In this document: in pieces, positions 1-7,989 of the stretch | Numbering within the stretch: the stretch's first letter is position 1 | Layout of the letters: every line of letters starts with the position of its first letter | Source of the DNA: CAZENU01 sp965222125 | Lineage (GTDB): Bacteria; Chloroflexota; Dehalococcoidia; Lucifugimonadales; CAZENU01 | Length of the DNA: 64,000 nt | Reading direction: 5' to 3' | NCBI GenBank assembly: GCA_965222125.1 | Contig: CBDCTC010000005.1 | Span: 186,001-250,000, forward strand | Translations under genes and position numbers: made by a program | The notes under the pieces: generated by a model | Told to the model about the DNA's origin: nothing | Seen by the model: only the letters and a program-made list of their open reading frames with translations | The model's database searches: none

Positions 1-130
1 AGGTGGCGCCACGGCCCGGGGTGTTAGCGCACCGCCGGGTCAACTTTCGCTCCCATGATACCGATTGATACCGCGATTGGGGGACCGGCGTCAAAGTGCG
101 GCAACCGTCCGGCAGTGGGTCAGTCATTCT

Positions 131-460
131 CTACCACCCCGCCGGCTTGGTTATAGTTCCGATCCCGTCAGTCAGCGTGTCGGGAAGCTGGCTCCGCCTC
201 AGGTGGCTCTTCCAAAGGCGCTTGACGTAGGTCGCAGCGTCCGCCGGCTCCCTCGGACTGCTGTTCTTGGAGTCTGGATTGACCAGAGTCACCCGAAGCC
301 CCAGGTCGTCCCGAACGTAGCGCATCGCCCCCGCAAAGTCCGCGTCATTGGACACGACGACCGCCTGCTCATACTCCGCGTTGAACCCATCGACCAAGAG
401 ACGAGTGGCGAGGTTCACGTCCGACCCCTTCTCCTCCGGAGCGTGCGTGACATGCACCAC
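131..460 (-). pseudogene. Truncated NYN-domain ribonuclease-like gene (3' part only)
   Basis: The 109 codons match the C-terminal half of the full-length NYN protein at 29432-30061 almost residue for residue: EEKGSDVNLATR, the acidic SNDADFAGAMRYV motif, and the tail YVKRLWKSHLRRSQLPDTL are shared. The N-terminal part that carries the first conserved Asp (YIDGFN in the other copy) is absent. The homology stops near 440-460, where a plus-strand HTH gene begins, so the 5' half was lost in a rearrangement. Apart from two or three changed stretches the frame is still open, which suggests recent truncation. Unlikely to be functional without the first half of the NYN active site. Confidence 0.75.
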
Positions 461-1096
461 CTGCGGCTCATGTCGCTGTTGCAGGAGCTGGAGCGGGACA
501 ACGGGCGGAAGAAGACGGCGGAGGTCCTGGGGGTGGACCGCAGGACCCTGGACGCCAGCCTCGACGACGGGGTGCTGACGCGGCGCATCCGCAACGCGCT
601 GCAGAAGGCGCTTCAGTCGGGTGTGGGCTCAGCCGCCGCCGAGCAGCGGGACCGCAACGACCAGATGACGGACCGTCTGGAGGACTTGGAGGGCGTCGTC
701 GAGGAACTGGGCAAGGAGGTGAGGGCGAACAACAGGGCCAGCGAAGACAGGGACAGGGCCGTGCGTGAGGAGGTGGCCCAGGGCTTTCGCAAGGTGGAGA
801 AGATGCTGGCGAGTCTTGAGACGGGACGGGGTGGACAGGACGGGGCGAAGCCGAACGGCGCCGGCCCGCAGCCCAGGAAGAGGTTTTTGCTCAGGCGGGA
901 GTACCCCGACCTCGTGACGTTGGAGCCCGCCGAGGACGACGAGGACGTGTTCGGAGAGGTCTGGCCTCTGGTCGTAGAGTGGAGGGAGCTGAAGGCCGTT
1001 CATCCCGACGCGGGAAAGAGCCTGTCCTGGCTGAGCACCGAGGAGCGGTTCCTGGCGTTGGAGCTTATACCATTTCAGGCTAATGAGGCCGCATAG
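452..1096 (+). CDS. HTH plus coiled-coil protein, 3' end altered by IS insertion
   Basis: I do not recognise a named family. From the ATG at 452 (a second ATG is at 470) the protein begins with an HTH-like helix pair (KKTAEVLGVDRRTLDASLDDG), continues into a charged coiled coil (roughly residues 60-125, rich in E, R, D, Q), then a proline/glycine linker and a C-terminal acidic domain ending VVEWRELKAVHPDAG...STEERFLALE. The last residues (IPFQANEAA) run into the end of the IS630-like element at about 1066, so the original C-terminus has been replaced. It starts inside or beside the broken NYN copy and points the other way. Sequence-specific DNA binding is an inference from the HTH only. Confidence 0.55.
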   Translation: MHHLRLMSLLQELERDNGRKKTAEVLGVDRRTLDASLDDGVLTRRIRNALQKALQSGVGSAAAEQRDRNDQMTDRLEDLEGVVEELGKEVRANNRASEDRDRAVREEVAQGFRKVEKMLASLETGRGGQDGAKPNGAGPQPRKRFLLRREYPDLVTLEPAEDDEDVFGEVWPLVVEWRELKAVHPDAGKSLSWLSTEERFLALELIPFQANEAA

Positions 1097-1668
1097 TGTG
1101 CTGGAAGACTTCGCGTTGAGTGTTTGATCCAGTTCCACGCTGTTAACGAGCGTACGCGACCAGGATCATACTCCAACTCACGCAGGTAGGAATCAACCGG
1201 CTCCATCTTCTCTTCCACACTCTCGTACACCCTCCCCTCCACCCAGCGACGGACCTCCTGGAACACACGCTCAGCAGGATTGAGCTCTGGACTGTAGGGC
1301 GGCTGGACTATCGTCGGCAGTCCTACGCCCTCGACCAGCCCGGCGCGGTGACCGCGAGCTCCATCCCACACCAGCGCTGCGATGTCCGAGTGATGCTTCA
1401 GGCCATTGACCGCTGCTGCTATCGACTCGGACTTCATTGAGTCGATCCAACTCCACTGTAGCCTGCCCCTCCGAACGTCCACTACCAGGAACAGGTACGT
1501 CCACCGGTACACCATCTGCACCCTCTGCACCACCTTCACTCCACGACGCCCCCATACTCTGCGAACCATCCCCCTCAGACCCACTCGCATCTCGTCGGCA
1601 AAGCCAAAGGCCGTCTCTGATGTCACCCCCACTCTGGTAAGGCTGTCTGCGAGGCCCCCTTTTTCCAC
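1075..1668 (-). CDS. IS630-family transposase, C-terminal DDE part (second frame)
   Basis: Catalytic half of an IS630/Tc1-type transposase. It holds the DDE_3 hallmarks: LFLVVDVRRG, LVWDGARGHRA and the PPYSPELNPAERVFQ motif with its final acidic residue. It is in the -1 frame relative to the HTH half at 1623-2141 and overlaps it by about 45 bases. The overlap contains an A5G5 run on the coding strand (complement of about 1659-1668), a plausible slippage point for a -1 frameshift, although it is not a perfect X XXY YYZ heptamer. The element interrupts the 3' end of the HTH/coiled-coil gene. I could not define its inverted repeats. Confidence 0.85.
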   Translation of the reverse strand: MEKGGLADSLTRVGVTSETAFGFADEMRVGLRGMVRRVWGRRGVKVVQRVQMVYRWTYLFLVVDVRRGRLQWSWIDSMKSESIAAAVNGLKHHSDIAALVWDGARGHRAGLVEGVGLPTIVQPPYSPELNPAERVFQEVRRWVEGRVYESVEEKMEPVDSYLRELEYDPGRVRSLTAWNWIKHSTRSLPAHYAASLA

Positions 1669-2141
1669 GACTCCTGTGCTGCCAGATCCGCTTTCTCATG
1701 GCGGCCCCTCGGAACCTTCGGTGAACATCCCAACCGGGACACCAGGCTGTAGACGCTGCCCGGTTTGTAACTCACACCGTACTCAGACTCTATCCAGTCC
1801 CTGATCTCTCCCGCCGTCCTGAAACGTCCGATCGACACCTCCTCGGTCAACTCCCGCTCTTGCTCCGCGCTCAGAAACCGGGGTTGACCTCTCCCCCCCA
1901 TCTTGTGGGCACTCACTTCCCCCATACCGCCCTCTCTATACCAGCCCACCCACTGCTGGACCGTGCGCTGATGAACCCCTACCGCCCTTGCCGCCTCACC
2001 GAGTTGCCACCCCGAACGCACCAGCCACAGTCCGTGTAGCCGAGTCCGCAGGGTGATATCCTGTTCCCCATGGTAGGCTGACTTCAGCGCCTCCGGACTA
2101 TCCTCTGCCCGCCAATCTATTCGAAGCGGTCGTCCGATCAT
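1623..2141 (-). CDS. IS630-family transposase, N-terminal HTH part (first frame)
   Basis: DNA-binding half of the same element. It shows the usual IS630 arrangement of a first HTH (LGEAARAVGVHQRTVQQWV), a G-rich linker, and a second HTH with RTAGEIRDWIESEYGVSY. It would be joined to the 1075-1668 frame by a -1 frameshift near 1660. Whether this is programmed or a mutation cannot be decided from one copy. Confidence 0.85.
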   Translation of the reverse strand: MIGRPLRIDWRAEDSPEALKSAYHGEQDITLRTRLHGLWLVRSGWQLGEAARAVGVHQRTVQQWVGWYREGGMGEVSAHKMGGRGQPRFLSAEQERELTEEVSIGRFRTAGEIRDWIESEYGVSYKPGSVYSLVSRLGCSPKVPRGRHEKADLAAQESWKKGASQTALPEWG

Positions 2142-2223
2142 CTCATGCCCTCCACCTGTCTGGTAGACTCAGCATGGATGAACCAATTGGAACATCTCTA
2201 GCCGCTTCCCGGCCTAGTTACGC

Positions 2224-2886
2224 TCAATTTGTATAACCTTCTCCCGCCAGGGGAGAAGGGACTTCCGAAACACCCTCTGAGGTCAACGCGTTGGCATCGG
2301 TCGATTCTACGATGGGCGCCGGCCCGTGATGCTCCGCGGACGCGCCGGCCCGATTCCGGCGGTCCTGAGCTATGGACAGTGCCGCGACGAACAGGCCGAG
2401 CAACAGCACGGCTGCGGTCGCGGCGAGTCCCAAGGCGTGGCCCAAGCTGCCCAGGTCCGTCGCCATGTCGGTGACGGTTGGTGAGCCGCCGTCGAAGAGG
2501 AGCACGAACAGGGCCATGGCGAGCAGCGCGCCGTCCCTGAGCTGCGTGGGCCAGCCGACGCGCTCGCGGTAGAGCAGTCCAAAGCAGGCGCACGACAGGC
2601 TGTCGCCGCGCGCCATCGCGATCCCGACCGCGGCCATGAAGGTCAACAGCATGGCGACGACCGCCAGCGAAGCCCACGTGACGAGAAAGCCGCCGAGCAG
2701 CAGCAGGGCGGCCGATAGCTCCAGCAAAAGCAGGCTCCAGGCGAAGACGGTCGACAGCGATCCGGGCAGAATGCGGTACTGCCGTACGTCCTCGGCGAAG
2801 CGCCCGGGCGCGCTTACCTTCGTCAGCGCCGACATCAGGAACACCGCGCCCAGGATGAGTCGGACAAGGACGGCCAAGATGGTCAT
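2224..2886 (-). CDS. MauE/DoxX-like integral membrane protein
   Basis: Multi-pass membrane protein of the MauE (methylamine utilisation)/DoxX fold class, 220 residues from the ATG at 2886. Four hydrophobic segments are visible (about 1-20, 44-68, 70-92, 110-128, with another near 145-165). The family signature is the CxCFG motif (LSCACFG, Cys99 and Cys101), the redox-type cysteine pair seen in MauE and related DsbB/VKOR-like proteins. The ATG overlaps the stop of the upstream lipoprotein gene (ATGA), implying translational coupling. The last 15 or so codons run through a palindromic repeat (2237-2259), so the native C-terminus may be shorter. Role is inferred: disulfide or redox chemistry on the outer face of the membrane, perhaps with the lipoprotein. 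Confidence 0.7.
   Translation of the reverse strand: MTILAVLVRLILGAVFLMSALTKVSAPGRFAEDVRQYRILPGSLSTVFAWSLLLLELSAALLLLGGFLVTWASLAVVAMLLTFMAAVGIAMARGDSLSCACFGLLYRERVGWPTQLRDGALLAMALFVLLFDGGSPTVTDMATDLGSLGHALGLAATAAVLLLGLFVAALSIAQDRRNRAGASAEHHGPAPIVESTDANALTSEGVSEVPSPLAGEGYTN
2237..2259. repeat. Palindromic repeat CCTTCTCCC-5-GGGAGAAGG
   Basis: Perfect 9-bp arms separated by five bases, overlapping the 3' end of the MauE-like gene. A close relative lies at 8436-8456 (7-bp arms). Such C/G-rich hairpins are common dispersed extragenic repeats and may double as weak terminators. Confidence 0.6.
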
Positions 2887-3893
2887 GAGGCTACGGCCAA
2901 CAGAGTTCCGGCGATTGGGCCGCGAACCCGCCATACACGTGCGACCTCTAGAAGCTGGACTTCGTTGAACCTGCTGAAGGTGTACGTGCTTCGGGTCGTG
3001 CCTTCGGATCCGTTGAATTCGTGGACCATCTTGAGCGGATAACCCGTTGTCGAATCGATCCAGAGATCGATTGCTAGCAGGCCATGTTCATTGGCCCCCT
3101 TGACCCGATAGTGGCGCGTCGAGACTGTCTCTTCAAGCGTTGCAACGGTAAGCTTCATCACTCGACCCAGCCTGCTCTCCAGGTCTGCGACGCCGTGGAA
3201 GCCGTCCCCGAATATGTCCCAGAAGAAATCGGCAACATAGAACGCCCCTGTGTTCCAGCGACGCCACCCCTCCGATCCCGTACGCTCGTAAGTCGCCCCG
3301 TCGACATGGAGCCACTCGCTCTCATCGTCTTCGGGTTCCCCGATACTGTGATCCGGGACGTCCAGTCGCTTCAGGTAGAACCCCTTGCCGAAAACGTAGT
3401 CCGCTTCGACGCGTCTCTTGCCTCCGGTACGCCTTGAAGTTCCGACGATCTGTCCGGTTTCCTTGTGAACGAGGTCGCAGACGTGGAGACTCGGCGGTGT
3501 GAATTGGCAATCCCGTTGCTCGACGTTCCTTGAGACGGTCTGCGGGGATGCTGTGGACAACACCTGAGGACCCGCCTCCGCTAAGTCAAACCCGGCTGCT
3601 TGGAGCCCCCATGCAGAGAAGTATTGCATACTGAAGAGTACTGCGGTGTCCACGGACTCCACGACATGCACAGAAACCAGCGGTGCGGTGTCCCCCGGGG
3701 TATCAGCTACTTCAGCTACTAGGGGGTCCGCATGAGCGTCATGGTTGGCGCCAGTAGCCGGGACGGATTGGTACGTCTCAGCCATCGGCGGGTCTATCCA
3801 CTTCTGTTCGACCAAGGTTGTGGAGCACCCAGCCACAAGCAGTGGGACACCAGAAGCAAATGCGACTACTGAACGGAGTCTCAGGTAGAGCAT
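2883..3893 (-). CDS. Lipoprotein of an unnamed family (module copy 1)
   Basis: 336 residues from the ATG at 3893. The N-terminus is a lipoprotein signal peptide ending in LLVAGC (Cys23), so the protein is predicted to be membrane-anchored and extracytoplasmic. It shares clear blocks with the paralogue at 4776-5807: C(Q/R)FTPPSLHVCDLV (Cys129 and Cys139 here), VGTS, a VFG/LGRGFY block, DLWID..TGYPLKM and Y(T/V)FS(R/K)FNEV near the end. The C-terminal half resembles LolA/LppX-type beta folds that end in an FNEV-like strand; this is a fold guess. The gene follows the DUF4367-like gene by 7 bases and overlaps the MauE-like gene by ATGA. No function is known to me; the extra Cys pair beside a MauE protein suggests a disulfide-linked role. 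Confidence 0.65.
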   Translation of the reverse strand: MLYLRLRSVVAFASGVPLLVAGCSTTLVEQKWIDPPMAETYQSVPATGANHDAHADPLVAEVADTPGDTAPLVSVHVVESVDTAVLFSMQYFSAWGLQAAGFDLAEAGPQVLSTASPQTVSRNVEQRDCQFTPPSLHVCDLVHKETGQIVGTSRRTGGKRRVEADYVFGKGFYLKRLDVPDHSIGEPEDDESEWLHVDGATYERTGSEGWRRWNTGAFYVADFFWDIFGDGFHGVADLESRLGRVMKLTVATLEETVSTRHYRVKGANEHGLLAIDLWIDSTTGYPLKMVHEFNGSEGTTRSTYTFSRFNEVQLLEVARVWRVRGPIAGTLLAVAS

Positions 3894-3900
3894 CCTCGCA

Positions 3901-4317
3901 CTACACCGTCCCAGGCTTGTCCAGTAGAGAAGTCGCTGGGTTGTGGGACAACTCAAGCGAAGTCGCTATAGTTGACAGGGTTTCCTCATTGATGCCCTTG
4001 AACCCCGTAATCATAATGACCCACCCGTCACGCTCAAGCGCCAGAGTCAGCGCTGTAGTAGGATTCCAGAACATACCAGTGTCGGACTCTTCCCACGTTC
4101 CTTGGATCAGATGACCCACCCGCGATCCGACCGTAACCTGCCGATGATGACCGGCTTTGACACGTGGTTTAGCGTGCCGAACGACGCTTATGAGGACAGG
4201 AGACTTACCTTCTGTCCGGCTGTCAGCAGCGACATCATGTGGGACAACGCCACCCCACGGAGTATGCTGACCACACCATGTGTGTGTGATAAACGCAAGC
4301 TGTCTGATCCATCCCAT
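3901..4317 (-). CDS. DUF4367-like small protein (module copy 1)
   Basis: 138 codons. The conserved part is C-terminal: GHLIQGTWEESD, then ALTLALERDGWVIMITG and ETLSTIATSLEL. The pattern of an aromatic strand, an ERDGW turn and a closing helix with I(A/G)(T/E)SL resembles the end of DUF4367 domains found on anti-sigma-type and sporulation proteins. The same block reappears, degenerate upstream, at 5804-6007. No signal peptide is obvious from the ATG at 4317, so the true start may lie elsewhere. It sits 7 bases upstream of the lipoprotein gene and is probably co-transcribed with it. Confidence 0.5.
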   Translation of the reverse strand: MGWIRQLAFITHTWCGQHTPWGGVVPHDVAADSRTEGKSPVLISVVRHAKPRVKAGHHRQVTVGSRVGHLIQGTWEESDTGMFWNPTTALTLALERDGWVIMITGFKGINEETLSTIATSLELSHNPATSLLDKPGTV

Positions 4318-4370
4318 GTGAATATATCACCATGGCGCAGCCCAAAGCTGCAGCGGTAAACTTGTGTAAT

Positions 4371-4766
4371 TCACCCATAGGTGCCTAAAGTCGTAATGCC
4401 GATTGATCGGCACAGGACAGCAGGCCGGTACTTCCGGCGGAGGAAAGCTGCGCCTTGTCTGCCCGGACGTCTCAACCGAGTAGCCGAGGCTATGCTGTGG
4501 AGCGGCCGGGGAGCCGGGCGTCGCACGGGACGCATCAAGAGGGCAACCGGTCTAACAGTCGGCCGCGACCGTCGCCCGAGCGCTGCCGGTGCGCCGGCGG
4601 CTCGGGCGCGGCCGATTAACGTTACGCCGTCGCAAACCAGCAGTATCACGTTCTTGGCACGATTCGTCTCGCCGAGCTGATTGAGCGCACGACCGACCTT
4701 CGTCGGCGCCGACATCAGGAATACGGCGCCCAGGACGAGGCGAGCGAGCAGCGCCAGAGCAATCAT
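4371..4766 (-). pseudogene. Decayed MauE-like gene (module copy 2)
   Basis: The first 26 residues (ALLARLVLGAVFLMSAPTKVG) align with the start of the intact MauE-like protein (AVLVRLILGAVFLMSALTKVS). After that the similarity ends abruptly. The next stretch, NRAKNVILLVCDGV, looks like the start of an alkaline-phosphatase or sulfatase-type domain (R-KNVIL-DG), and then the frame becomes Arg/Pro-rich and unstructured. I read it as the remnant of the second module copy joined to unrelated DNA, not as a working gene. It follows the second lipoprotein gene by 9 bases. Confidence 0.6.
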
Positions 4767-4775
4767 GGGAGGCGC

Positions 4776-5807
4776 CTACAGGGGCGCCGGTGGTCCGGTC
4801 GCCTCGGCGAAATTGCGGCCCCTCGGACGGATCGACGATCCGGCCGACGCAGGGGCCTCGGGAAGCTCGACTTCGTTGAACTTGCTGAACACGTAGGTGC
4901 TCCGGTCGGTCCCGAGCGGCGTGCTGTACTCGCGAGTCATTTTCAGCGGGTACCCCGTACCCGCATCGATCCACAGATCGAATTTCATCGGACCTTGCAG
5001 ATTGTCCTGCTCCGCGCGATAGCGTTGCGCCGTGACCGTTTCGTCGAATCGCTCGTCGGGTAGTCGCGACACCCTGTCGAACCATCGTCCGAGGTCTGAG
5101 ACCTCGCCGTACCCGTCCTTGAATATTTCCCAGACGAAATCGGGGTAAGCAAAGAATGCGAATATAGGGTCCCCGCGCTGCCATCGGTCCGGAGCCTTGC
5201 CCTTGTACCTCGTCCCGTCGACGTAGAGCATTTCGATCCTTCTCCTGTAAGCCGGATCACCTACATCGTGATCGAGGACGTTGCGCGCATTCGTGTAGAA
5301 GCCTCTGCCCAGAACGTAGTCCGATTCCGCGTGCCAACCGCCCCCGGCCCGCTTTGACGTTCCGACCATCAGGCCGGTGGCCTTGTCAACCAGGTCGCAC
5401 ACGTGGAGGCTCGGCGGCGTGAAGCGGCAATTTCCTTCCTCGACCCTCTCGGAATTCGATTGCAAGGCGGCCATCGCCTCAGATTGAGTGTCCCACGGTC
5501 CCGGGCTGAGTCCGGCCGCCTCGAGCGGCCCTGGGTAGTAGGCCGTCTCGGCGAAGAGCACCGCCACGGTCGTGGACGCGCTGACGTGAAACGACCATAG
5601 CGGCCCACCTGCCCTGGTGACACGAGCCGCAGTCGGATCCGGAACGGGGCTGGGAGCGATGGCGGTCGCCAACACCGGAGCGGTACTGGGAGCCGTGGTT
5701 GTCGCAAGCTCGGTTGCCGGCTCCCGATCCGGCGTGGAACACCCGAGACCGACGGCCACGACGATCAGGGCCGGTACGATCGGCAGGCGGGAAACCAAGA
5801 GGTTCAT
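4776..5807 (-). CDS. Lipoprotein of an unnamed family (module copy 2)
   Basis: 343 residues from the ATG at 5807. Signal peptide ends in VAVGLGC (Cys23), a plausible lipobox; a Ser/Thr/Pro/Ala-rich linker (residues 30-65) follows, as is usual for surface lipoproteins. Homologous to the protein at 2883-3893 over the rest: the NCRFTPPSLHVCDLV block with Cys127 and Cys137, LGRGFY, KFDLWIDAGTGYPLKM and YVFSKFNEV. Its start codon overlaps the stop of a decayed DUF4367-like frame (ATGA), the same junction type as in copy 1. The gene itself looks intact although its neighbours in this copy are broken. Function unknown. Confidence 0.65.
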   Translation of the reverse strand: MNLLVSRLPIVPALIVVAVGLGCSTPDREPATELATTTAPSTAPVLATAIAPSPVPDPTAARVTRAGGPLWSFHVSASTTVAVLFAETAYYPGPLEAAGLSPGPWDTQSEAMAALQSNSERVEEGNCRFTPPSLHVCDLVDKATGLMVGTSKRAGGGWHAESDYVLGRGFYTNARNVLDHDVGDPAYRRRIEMLYVDGTRYKGKAPDRWQRGDPIFAFFAYPDFVWEIFKDGYGEVSDLGRWFDRVSRLPDERFDETVTAQRYRAEQDNLQGPMKFDLWIDAGTGYPLKMTREYSTPLGTDRSTYVFSKFNEVELPEAPASAGSSIRPRGRNFAEATGPPAPL

Positions 5808-6007
5808 GAGCCCAAGGACTCCCCTATCCTCAACAGTGTCTGAGCATCGAAGCCTTCGGGTCCGATAATGATGGCAACCCATCCATCTCGCTCAAACGCC
5901 AAGGTGAGGGCCGCATCTCGATTCCAGGCGGCGGCATTGTCTGACGCTTCCCAGTACCCATGAATCAAATGCCCCTCCCGCTGGCCAATGCTGGCCCTCT
6001 CGCGGAA
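5804..6007 (-). pseudogene. Decayed DUF4367-like gene (module copy 2)
   Basis: Between a TGA at 6008-6010 and a TGA at 5804-5806 the minus strand reads through GHLIHGYWEASD, ALTLAFERDGWV and LLRIGESLGS, which match the C-terminal block of the gene at 3901-4317. The upstream coding part is missing or in another frame and no start codon is seen. Its stop overlaps the ATG of the lipoprotein gene. This frame is not obvious unless the paralogue is used as a guide. Confidence 0.6.
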
Positions 6008-6369
6008 TCATCCAGACACCTTGACCGTTGGGGTGTTCATAGAATATCGTGCTTGAGCAATAAACGCAACCATCTGGCTATGGGAAATATATCACGTTAC
6101 ATGGGCTGAGTATCGAAGCGGTAGACCGCCCTCCGGCCCATGAATTTGACGTATATCGCAACACCTGCTACTCAAGGGTGAGCCGCTCTCCTCTCAGCAA
6201 GTCTGGACAGTCACGCCGCCTCCCCGATCGGCTCGGAGGGCGCAAGCTCGTTCTGGCGGCTGTATAATTGCGGCGGCCGGAGGCGCGGGCCGTACGCACC
6301 GGTTCCGGCCGCGCCCATCCGCCCAATTCCGCGGACATGGTAAGTCGAAGACCCCCAGGAGGTGCTCAC
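6008..6369. other. Intergenic stretch without a recognisable gene
   Basis: No supported coding sequence. A TATAAT hexamer at 6263-6268 on the plus strand, about 100 bases before the beta-propeller gene, could be its -10 box, but the matching -35 position (6240-6245, GCGCAA) is poor. The Shine-Dalgarno AGGAGGT lies just before the GTG start at 6370. Confidence 0.4.
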
Positions 6370-7809
6370 GTGACTGGCCAACCCATCGACGTCGCAAGCG
6401 ACCGTCAGCTATTCGTCGACCGTTACCTGATCGATTCGGCGAACGGTGTCGACCTCAAGCTGCACAGTCCCCGGTCGGCGGGCACGGCGATCGTAACCGA
6501 CGCGCCGTGGGAGGGCAGCACGTGCGACTACCACACGGTGCTGAAGGACGGGGGCGTATACCGGATGTACTACCGCGGCACGAGCCACGACGGCTACCAG
6601 ATCGAGTCGCTGATGGCGCCGGGCGAGACGAAGGTCCCGCTGCACGCCGACCTCACGTCCTATGCCGAGAGCGTGGACGGGATCACGTGGACGAAGCCGT
6701 CGCTGGGCATCTTCGAGTTCGAGGGCTCCAGGGACAACAGCATCGTCTGGATGGAACCCGGGTCGGACCTGGTCCCGTTCCTGGACGGCAATCCGGCGGC
6801 GAAACCGGCCGAGCGGTACAAGGCCATCGTGCGCGAGCCGGTCGACGGCAAGGAGACGCTGAAGGCGCTGGCGTCCAGCGATGGCATTCACTGGCGACGC
6901 ATGCGGGACGAGCCGATCGTGGACGACCCGCCGTTCGACACTCAGAACGTGCCATTCTGGGACCCTTGGCGGGGCGAGTACGTCATCTACGTGCGCGGCA
7001 AACACGGCGAGGGCCGATTCACCCACGGACGTACTTCCGAAGATGAGGGCCGCAAGTCGATACGGTGGATCAGGCGCGGCACCTCCAAGGACTTCCTCAA
7101 CTGGTCGGCGCTCGAGCCGATAGACACCGGGGACGCGCCGATAGAGCACATGTACACGAACGGCACGATACCCTACCTGCGGGCTCCCGGCGTCTACCTG
7201 GCGTTCCCCAGGCGCTTCATGCCGGAGCAGACCCGCCACGCCGACGCCCACTGGCCCGGCGTCGCCGACCCGATCTTCATGAGCAGCCGCGACGGCATCC
7301 ACTGGGACAGGACCTTCCTGGAGTCGTACATCCGCCCGGGGCCGGACCCGCGCAACTGGATGTCCCGCGCCAGCCTCGTCTCCAACGGCGTGGTGCAGAC
7401 CGGCGAGAAGGAGCTTTCGCTGTACGTGCTGCGAAACCGCGATTTCCCGACCTGCCACTTCGAGCGCATGACGCTGCGACTCGACGGCTTCGTGTCGGCC
7501 AACGCCGGGTACGGCGGCGGCGAGCTGACCACGCCGCCCTTGCTGTTCGACGGCGACGAGCTGGAGCTGAACTACTCCACCTCGGCCGCCGGCCACGTCA
7601 GCGTCGAGGTACAGGACGTCGATGGTACCGTCCACGACGGCCTGAGCCTCGCGGACTGCGGCGAGATGATCGGGGACGAGACCGATGGCGTCGTGCGCTG
7701 GGGCGGAGGCGCCGGGCTCGGACGGCTGTCAGGAACGCCCGTCAGGCTGCGCTTCGCGATGAAGGACGCGGACATGTACGCGTTCCGCTTCCGCAGGGCA
7801 GGGTCGTAG
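6370..7809 (+). CDS. Five-bladed beta-propeller (GH32/GH43-like) protein
   Basis: 479 residues from the GTG at 6370, chosen because a strong Shine-Dalgarno (AGGAGGT) precedes it; a longer frame to 6268 has no such site. The sequence repeats the signature of sugar-hydrolase-type propellers: D-R-QLFVD near the start, YRMYYRG, SVDGITWTKP, SSDGIHWRR, FWDPWRGEYVIYVRG and SRDGIHWDR, that is, repeated DG-(I)-W turns of successive blades. It ends with a beta-sandwich-like domain (GDELELNYSTSAAGHVSVEVQD). No signal peptide is visible. A paralogue of the same length is at 48803-50248. It is probably a carbohydrate-active enzyme or binding protein; the catalytic residues and substrate cannot be named. 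Confidence 0.65.
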   Translation: MTGQPIDVASDRQLFVDRYLIDSANGVDLKLHSPRSAGTAIVTDAPWEGSTCDYHTVLKDGGVYRMYYRGTSHDGYQIESLMAPGETKVPLHADLTSYAESVDGITWTKPSLGIFEFEGSRDNSIVWMEPGSDLVPFLDGNPAAKPAERYKAIVREPVDGKETLKALASSDGIHWRRMRDEPIVDDPPFDTQNVPFWDPWRGEYVIYVRGKHGEGRFTHGRTSEDEGRKSIRWIRRGTSKDFLNWSALEPIDTGDAPIEHMYTNGTIPYLRAPGVYLAFPRRFMPEQTRHADAHWPGVADPIFMSSRDGIHWDRTFLESYIRPGPDPRNWMSRASLVSNGVVQTGEKELSLYVLRNRDFPTCHFERMTLRLDGFVSANAGYGGGELTTPPLLFDGDELELNYSTSAAGHVSVEVQDVDGTVHDGLSLADCGEMIGDETDGVVRWGGGAGLGRLSGTPVRLRFAMKDADMYAFRFRRAGS

Positions 7810-7989
7810 GCGGGGACGGGTTGGGTAGGCCGACGGCGAGTTACTCCGAGCTGTCGGGGTACTCTTCCGTCGGCGCCCTCCGAACCGGACGTGACGCTTT
7901 CGCGTCATCCGGCTCTCCAGTGTGTCTTACAAAGGGTAGTGCTTGGAGTGTGTAGGCATTCCAAGAATCAGCAGACTTCCGGGTGCGAG

